Positions 61,085-64,000 of a stretch of 64,000 nucleotides of DNA are shown piece by piece; positions within the stretch are counted from its first letter, which is position 1, and the number at the start of each line of letters is the position of its first letter. The notes beneath the pieces are model-generated. The model saw only the letters and a list, made by a program, of their open reading frames with translations, was not told where the DNA came from and did not search any database. This DNA comes from Planctomycetota bacterium (GTDB taxonomy: Bacteria > Planctomycetota > UBA11346). The stretch spans positions 1-64,000 of the forward strand of contig BJHQ01000007.1 of the NCBI GenBank assembly GCA_014193115.1, in the 5' to 3' direction. Position numbers and translations under genes: made by a program.

Positions 61085-64000
61085 ATGTCACGTCCGACCG
61101 ATCCGACCGCTGCCCCAGCCCACTCGCCTGGCAAGCTGGTTGGCGGGTCGGCCCAGCGCATCCCCAAGGTCATCGCCGGGTTCGAACTGATCGAAAAGCT
61201 TGGCCAGGGCGGTATGGGTGCGGTGTTCAAAGCGCGGCAGGTGTCGATGGATCGGCTGGTGGCGCTCAAGCTGCTGCCGCCGAAATTCGCTCAGAACGCC
61301 AAGTTCATCGAACGGTTCCAGCGCGAGGCGCGGGCCTCGGCCAGGATCACCCATCCCAACGTGGTCCAGGGCATCGATGTCGGTCGTGACGAAGCCAGCG
61401 GGCTGTGGTACTTCGCCATGGAATTGGTCGAGGGCGAGAACCTGCGCGATCGGCTGAAACGCGAGAAAGTGTTCGACGAACGGATCGCGCTCAGTTTGGC
61501 CAAAGACGTCGCCGCCGGGCTCGACGCCGCCAATCGGGTCGGGCTGGTCCACCGCGACATCAAGCCTGACAACATCATGCTCACCGCCACCGGGGCGAAG
61601 ATCCTCGACCTCGGCTTGGCCAAGCAGGCCGAGGACGACTCTGCCCTGACCCAGACCGGGGCGTCGATCGGGACTCCGCTCTACATGGCGCCGGAACAGG
61701 TGCGCGGCCAGCTCGACAAGATCGACACCCGTACCGACCTATACGCGCTGGGCGCGACGCTCTACCACCTGTTGACCGGCAAACCGCCGTTCGTCGGCGA
61801 GACCAGCGCGGTGATCCTCGCCAAGCATCTCACCGAGCAGCCGCCCCGGGCGGACCGGGCCCATCCCGGGGTCAGCAAGGGTGCCGCCGATCTGGTGGCC
61901 CGGCTGCTCCAAAAAGACCAGGCCAAACGCCCCGCCGATCCGGCGACGGTGGTCCGGATCATCGACGGCCTGCTGAGCGGCAAGCCCACAACGCAAAAAT
62001 CCATCACGACCAAGCGGGTATCCGTTGAGGCCGAATCCACAAGGAAAACAGCACGCCTACCGATCCCGGCACTGATCGCCGCCACCATCGCCGGCGTTGC
62101 AGCCCTCGGGCTTGGGGCCTGGCTGTTGCTTGGCCGCCCTGACGCCAAACCAGCAGCAGCCAATGCGCCTGCGGAGGCGACGACAACGGTGTCTAGCCAA
62201 AATGCTCCGGCGGCGGCTGATCGCAAAGCCGAACTGCTGGCGATGCTCGGCTATGTGAAAACCTGGGAAGAGTCCAACCCGGCTCGTCACGACGAGGCCA
62301 TCGAGCGCTACCGCAAGGTCATTACCCAGGCCAAGGGAACCGCATTCGAATTGGAGCTTGCCGATCAGGCCGAGGCTGCGATCAGCGCCGTCGAAATCCG
62401 CCGCCAGGCCTCGGTCGACTCCGCCTTTGCCGACTTGTCGGCCAAAGTGAAGGCCCTCGCCGACCAGGGTGAAATCGACGGCGCCCTGCGGATGTGCATC
62501 GAGCTGCCTCCGGCCTTGGCGAAGCCCCTGGAAAGACGGACGAGATCCCTGGCCAGCGAGCTGAAAGCCGAGGCGGACGCCAAAATCGCCTCGGCCCAGG
62601 CCGCGGTCGACCAGGCTTTCGCCGAGGGCCGGCCTGACTCCGCTGCGGCCGCGGTCGAAGGTCTGGCCAGTCTCTGCTATGCCCCGGCCGCAAGCGCGGT
62701 GGAAACGCTGCGCGCCCGGCTTGCCGATGTCGGAGCCCGGCGGATCGGCGGCCTGCTCGAGCGATTTGATGCCGCGATGCTGAAAACCGGCGATGCCGCT
62801 GCCGCATTGGCGGTGGCTGACGAGGCCGCCAAGGATCCGACCTTGTCCAGCCGCGGCACGACGGTGCAGGCGATGCGATCGCTGGCGATGGCCAGCGTGG
62901 CGGCGGTTGCCGCCAAGCAGTCCGCCATTGACCAGGCTCAGAAGGCGTTGATCGGAACCACCGTCCCGATGAAAGGTGGCGGCCAGGGCACGGTAGTTTC
63001 GATCGACGGAGACGTGGCAGTGATTGAAATCCGGATTGAGGTCGGAAATGGCGCAGTGGCGACTTCGAAACGGAAAGTGCCGGTGGCGGATCTGCCGCTG
63101 CCAAAGGGAACATCGCAGACCGCCGAACCCACAGACGATGCAGGATGGGTCGCAGCGGCGCTGGCCAGAATGCGTTCAGGCACATCAACCGACCTGGAAG
63201 CTTGCGAGACGCTGCTCGGGCGAGCTGAACAGTTCCCGCTGACCGAACGCTATCGCCAGGCGTTGGCGGTGCGCCGCTTGGGCGCCGTCGAGGTCGCTGC
63301 CTTGAACGCCTGGAAACCGCTCGCGGCGCGGGTCGCCAAGCTGGCCGGCGCGCCGGTGACCGAGGCCGAAGCTCCTGCGTTGCAAGCAGCGCTTGATGGT
63401 TTCCTCGCCGTCCATGGCCGCACCAAGGTGGCAGCGGAACGGTCGAGTGACATTGATCAGTTGCGCAACGGACTCGTCACCGCCATGGGCATGGCCAACC
63501 TGCCGCCAGAAGCCCAGGGCGGCATCCGCCTCGGCGACCGCGTCTATCAGGTGGTCAAGCTCGATGATGAAGCAAAGAAAAAAGGCTGGTGGTCTGTGAA
63601 TCTGCGGTGCAGAAACCTGGGCGGCGAATTGGCAGCGGTCGAAGATGCGGCTGGGGATCTCGCCGTGCATCGGCTGGCCATGCAACGGGCACCAGGAGCG
63701 CTGGTGGCGATGGCATTTTCCTATCGCGGGTGGTATGGCCAGCACAAGCCAACGTGGATTCCCGAGGTGTCCGAGAAGCCCGGCGAAGGTCGCTGGGGAA
63801 CCGGCATCATCGGTGGCGAGCAGGCCAAGCCGTGGATAGCGGTCCAAAAGCAGACGATCGACTACGCAATGTGCGAATGGGTGATCGCGAATCGACCGGC
63901 GCCAATTCCGACTCCATCATCACCGCTCACCCAGCATGGCCGCTTCGCCCCGATGAACACCCGGATGTCGTGGGCGGATGCCAAACAGCACTGCGAAGCG
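61085..64000 (+). CDS. Membrane Ser/Thr protein kinase with C-type-lectin-like domains (3' end outside window)
   Basis: Open for 972 codons to the right edge with no stop. Residues 32-300 form a kinase domain: GQGGMGAVFK, ATP-binding Lys62 (VALKLL), catalytic loop HRDIKPDN (156-163), DLG instead of DFG (Asp175), and GTPLYMAPEQ. One membrane helix lies at about 324-349. A long Ala-rich helical region follows. Residues of about 815-935 resemble a C-type lectin-like domain: WWSVNLRCRNLGGELAAV (Cys842) and a terminal YAMCEW (Cys930), the usual first and last cysteines. A second such domain seems to begin at 949 (HGRFAPMNTRMSWADAKQHC). The outside part may bind sugars or proteins and signal inward. 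No Shine-Dalgarno precedes the ATG. Confidence 0.85.
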   Translation, partial: MSRPTDPTAAPAHSPGKLVGGSAQRIPKVIAGFELIEKLGQGGMGAVFKARQVSMDRLVALKLLPPKFAQNAKFIERFQREARASARITHPNVVQGIDVGRDEASGLWYFAMELVEGENLRDRLKREKVFDERIALSLAKDVAAGLDAANRVGLVHRDIKPDNIMLTATGAKILDLGLAKQAEDDSALTQTGASIGTPLYMAPEQVRGQLDKIDTRTDLYALGATLYHLLTGKPPFVGETSAVILAKHLTEQPPRADRAHPGVSKGAADLVARLLQKDQAKRPADPATVVRIIDGLLSGKPTTQKSITTKRVSVEAESTRKTARLPIPALIAATIAGVAALGLGAWLLLGRPDAKPAAANAPAEATTTVSSQNAPAAADRKAELLAMLGYVKTWEESNPARHDEAIERYRKVITQAKGTAFELELADQAEAAISAVEIRRQASVDSAFADLSAKVKALADQGEIDGALRMCIELPPALAKPLERRTRSLASELKAEADAKIASAQAAVDQAFAEGRPDSAAAAVEGLASLCYAPAASAVETLRARLADVGARRIGGLLERFDAAMLKTGDAAAALAVADEAAKDPTLSSRGTTVQAMRSLAMASVAAVAAKQSAIDQAQKALIGTTVPMKGGGQGTVVSIDGDVAVIEIRIEVGNGAVATSKRKVPVADLPLPKGTSQTAEPTDDAGWVAAALARMRSGTSTDLEACETLLGRAEQFPLTERYRQALAVRRLGAVEVAALNAWKPLAARVAKLAGAPVTEAEAPALQAALDGFLAVHGRTKVAAERSSDIDQLRNGLVTAMGMANLPPEAQGGIRLGDRVYQVVKLDDEAKKKGWWSVNLRCRNLGGELAAVEDAAGDLAVHRLAMQRAPGALVAMAFSYRGWYGQHKPTWIPEVSEKPGEGRWGTGIIGGEQAKPWIAVQKQTIDYAMCEWVIANRPAPIPTPSSPLTQHGRFAPMNTRMSWADAKQHCEA

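Overview
The window is high-GC bacterial DNA that most resembles the PVC superphylum, probably Planctomycetota. The evidence is three multidomain 'planctomycete cytochrome' proteins (PSCyt1/DUF1587/1595/1592/1588/1585), three DUF1552 partners, four Hanks-type Ser/Thr kinases with extracytoplasmic tails, an ECF sigma factor next to a kinase, a XylR-like AraC regulator, and very long PQQ-type beta-propeller proteins. This is inferred from gene families; no rRNA is present to confirm it. No tRNA, rRNA, transposase or CRISPR array was seen.

Left end (1-4.9 kb): a few codons of an unidentified gene, purL, and a DUF4080-type radical SAM protein, all on the minus strand.

Accessory region (5-33.8 kb): the most interesting part. 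A minus-strand operon encodes a PQQ-like propeller protein and two tandem SGNH hydrolases. Next to it a three-gene cassette is repeated three times in tandem. Each cassette encodes, in transcription order, a secreted di-haem PSD-type protein, a Tat-exported DUF1552 protein, and a secreted heparinase II/III-like (alpha/alpha)-toroid protein. A divergent XylR-like regulator stands at the head of the array. One 30-bp motif (23 of 30 positions invariant, built of CGTAAA-like direct repeats) occurs four times, once upstream of each of the four minus-strand units, and its spacing to a downstream ATG is fixed. This looks like a single-regulator regulon for attack on an unknown polymer, probably a polysaccharide. 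A 399-bp tract that is identical in cassettes B and C suggests recent gene conversion. Downstream of the regulator are a 1050-residue propeller protein and a polysaccharide deacetylase.

Signalling and mixed region (33.9-45.2 kb): ECF sigma factor converging on a membrane kinase with an altered catalytic loop; a small two-cysteine-cluster secreted protein; an OppC-like permease with a large insertion; a TetR regulator with its palindromic operator and an adjoining VWA lipoprotein; mannose-1-phosphate guanylyltransferase; glutathione-independent formaldehyde dehydrogenase; an FmdB-like protein; purQ. PurL and PurQ lie about 41 kb apart, and no separate purS is visible.

Right part (45.4-64 kb): an Ig-like secreted protein overlapping dxs, a kinase, fliW-csrA, an unknown membrane protein, a kinase translationally coupled to an NHL-type propeller protein, a fumarase beta-type subunit, a CDP-alcohol phosphatidyltransferase, dapA, and at the edge a large kinase whose extracytoplasmic part ends in C-type-lectin-like domains.
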